Assembly (NCBI GenBank): GCA_945886995.1
Contig: CAMCZJ010000170.1
Span: 1-6,518, forward strand
Direction of reading: 5' to 3'
DNA length: 6,518 nt
From: Asaia bogorensis
Lineage (GTDB): Bacteria > Pseudomonadota > Alphaproteobacteria > Acetobacterales > Acetobacteraceae
Below the pieces are notes generated by a model. That model saw only the letters and a list, made by a program, of their open reading frames with translations, searched no databases and was not told the DNA's origin. The position numbers and the translations under genes were made by a program. This document shows positions 5,424 to 6,518 of this stretch, piece by piece. Numbering within the stretch: the first letter of the stretch is position 1; every line of letters begins with the position of its first letter.

Positions 5424-6133
5424 AGGCTGCCACCCTTTCCAGGCTGCAAGCCGAACGCGCCGCCAAGCGCGCGGTGGTGCTGCTCACCCGCCTTTCCGAT
5501 GGCGCGCAATTGCTTTGGCCCGGTGATGAGATGCCGGCGGAATTGGTGGAAGCGTCCAAGGCCGCACTCGGCAGCGAAGAAGCGGGCAATGTAGCGCTGG
5601 GGGATGAGAGCTGGTTCATCCACCCGCATAACCCGCCGCTGCGGATTATTGTGGTGGGGGCAGTGCATATCGCCCAGGCCATGGCGCCCATGGCCGCGCC
5701 GCTTGGCTTTGCCATGGTGGTGGTGGACCCGCGCCGCGCCTTCGCCAGTGAAGAACGCCTGCCTGGGGTCACGCTTTCCACCGATTGGCCGGATGAGGCG
5801 ATGGAAGCTTTGGCGCCTGATGCGCGCACGGCGGTGGTGACCCTGACGCATGACCCGAAGCTGGATGATCCCGCTTTGGATGCTGCGCTGAAAAGTGAAG
5901 CCTTTTACATCGGCGCGCTCGGCAGCCGGCGCACCCATGCCAAGCGCGTCGCGCGGCTGGCAGAATTGGGCCATGGCGCTGAGGCAATGGGGCGGATCCA
6001 TGCGCCGGTCGGGCTTAATATTGAAGCCATTTCGGCGCCGGAAATTGCGCTTTCCATCATGGCGGAAATCGTAGCTGCCCGGCGCGGTGCGGCGCTTGGC
6101 GCGGTGCGGCCCATTCCCGGTGTTGCGGCATGA
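5420..6133 (+). CDS. XdhC C-terminal Rossmann-domain protein (second half of a two-piece XdhC, CoxF-like)
   Basis: A 237-aa protein matching the C-terminal XdhC_C domain. A short N-terminal region (about 1-70, with AAKRAVVLLTRLSDGAQ) leads to the Rossmann core: IIVVGAVHIAQAM (76-88), the acidic strand end VVVDPR, TAVVTLTHDPKLDDPAL, YIGALGSRRTHAKR (163-176) and IHAPVGLNIEAIS (193-205), followed by APEIALSIMAEIVAARR. Its proposed job is with the preceding half-protein in loading sulfurated molybdenum cofactor into the hydroxylase. The nucleotide-binding loop is GAVHIA, where I recall GAGHVA-like sequence in classical XdhC, so the usual central glycine is Val. By recall the same loop occurs in CO dehydrogenase-type relatives, so it is probably not a defect. 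ATG 5420 sits in the previous stop (ATGA) with GGAG (5408-5411) 8 nt upstream. Its own stop overlaps the next ATG. Confidence 0.88.
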   Translation: MKAATLSRLQAERAAKRAVVLLTRLSDGAQLLWPGDEMPAELVEASKAALGSEEAGNVALGDESWFIHPHNPPLRIIVVGAVHIAQAMAPMAAPLGFAMVVVDPRRAFASEERLPGVTLSTDWPDEAMEALAPDARTAVVTLTHDPKLDDPALDAALKSEAFYIGALGSRRTHAKRVARLAELGHGAEAMGRIHAPVGLNIEAISAPEIALSIMAEIVAARRGAALGAVRPIPGVAA

Positions 6134-6518
6134 TTTTCGGCCCGACGCGGCTTGAAGAAGCGAAAGGCGCGATCCTGGCGCATACCATGCGCCTGACCGG
6201 CCGCGTGCTGAAAAAAGGCACGGTGCTGGATGATAGCGCCATCGCCGCGCTACGAGACGGCGGCCATCGCGAAGTGATCGCCGCGCGGCTTGAAGTGGGC
6301 GATGTGCCGGAAGATGAGGCTGCGGAACGGCTGGGCCAAGTGTTGGCCGTGCCCTTACTCGCGCGGTCTCGTGCGGCCACGGGGCGCGTGAATATCCTGG
6401 CCGAAACCGCTGGGCTTTTGGTGCTGGATACCAGGCGCATCGCGCGCATGAATGCGGTGGATGAAAGCCTGACGATTGCGACTTTGCCCAATTTCACGCC
6501 CGTCAACACGAAGGAAAT
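6130..6518 (+). CDS. molybdopterin-binding / MobA-like nucleotidyltransferase fusion protein, N-terminal part (cut by right edge)
   Basis: 129 codons are visible before the window ends, with no stop. The protein opens with IFGPTRLEEAKGAILAHTMR, then LKKGTVLDDSAIAALRDGG, EVIAARLEVGDVPEDEAAERL, GRVNILAETAGLLVLD and MNAVDESLTIATLPNFTPV. This pattern matches the molybdopterin-binding (MoeA-like) N-terminal half of alphaproteobacterial proteins of about 500 aa. Their C-terminal half is a MobA/MocA-like nucleotidyltransferase that makes the dinucleotide form of the cofactor; CO dehydrogenase-type enzymes use the cytosine dinucleotide. The transferase half is not in view, so that part rests on family knowledge. 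ATG 6130 overlaps the previous stop by 4 bp. No clear Shine-Dalgarno precedes it, which points to translational re-initiation. The placement after the XdhC pair fits cofactor supply to the same hydroxylase. Confidence 0.82.
   Translation, partial: MIFGPTRLEEAKGAILAHTMRLTGRVLKKGTVLDDSAIAALRDGGHREVIAARLEVGDVPEDEAAERLGQVLAVPLLARSRAATGRVNILAETAGLLVLDTRRIARMNAVDESLTIATLPNFTPVNTKE

Noticed and set aside
5410..5430. Frameshift breaking a single xdhC gene
   Set aside because: The junction is an in-register ATGA overlap like its neighbours, the second frame has its own Shine-Dalgarno, and both domains are complete.
4925..6001. 358-aa open frame on the minus strand opposite the end of coxE and the XdhC genes
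   Set aside because: It is the complement of frames with clear conserved domains. Its translation is His/Arg/Gln-rich without any recognisable domain, as expected for a GC-rich antisense frame.

Overview
The window looks like chromosomal DNA of a fairly GC-rich alphaproteobacterium. Codon choice (GCG, CGC, GGC, CTG, GCC) and protein resemblance suggest the Rhodospirillales/Acetobacteraceae side, but that placement is an inference from recall, since no rRNA or marker gene is present. It is almost wholly coding: seven protein genes, two cut by the window edges, around one 140-bp divergent intergenic region. I see no tRNA, rRNA, insertion sequence, CRISPR array or attachment site.

Left half, minus strand (1-2205): a two-gene operon read leftwards. 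An ion-transporter-superfamily permease (sodium:proton antiporter / putative citrate transporter type, 464 aa) comes first. Ten bases after its stop is a methylisocitrate lyase-type enzyme of the isocitrate lyase/PEP mutase family, cut by the left edge. The lyase's Shine-Dalgarno overlaps the permease stop codon. The pair reads as a small carboxylate module: take up an organic acid or exchange ions, then cleave a methyl-branched or related hydroxy-dicarboxylate or tricarboxylate.

Middle (2206-2345): a divergent control region. It holds a perfect 16-bp palindrome, a small 11-bp dyad, a 5-codon micro-ORF, and a GC hairpin whose loop carries the coxG Shine-Dalgarno and whose stem ends right at the coxG start codon.

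Right half, plus strand (2346-6518): six genes, each overlapping the next by exactly 4 bp (GTGA or ATGA). They are coxG (membrane-anchored SRPBCC protein), coxD (MoxR-type AAA+ ATPase), coxE (VWA/MIDAS protein), an N-terminal XdhC/CoxI half-protein, a C-terminal Rossmann XdhC half-protein, and the start of a molybdopterin-binding / MobA-like fusion protein. This is the maturation and recruitment set for a xanthine dehydrogenase-family molybdenum hydroxylase such as aerobic CO dehydrogenase: cofactor nucleotide attachment (MobA-like protein), sulfuration and insertion (XdhC halves), ATP-driven active-site remodelling (CoxD with CoxE), and membrane docking (CoxG). No coxM, coxS or coxL structural gene is in the window, and coxG heads the operon, so the client enzyme must lie further downstream or elsewhere.

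The gene families are known. The points of interest are the possible RNA switch at coxG, the unbroken chain of 4-bp overlaps, the two-piece XdhC, and the unknown client hydroxylase. I found no convincing wholly new system.
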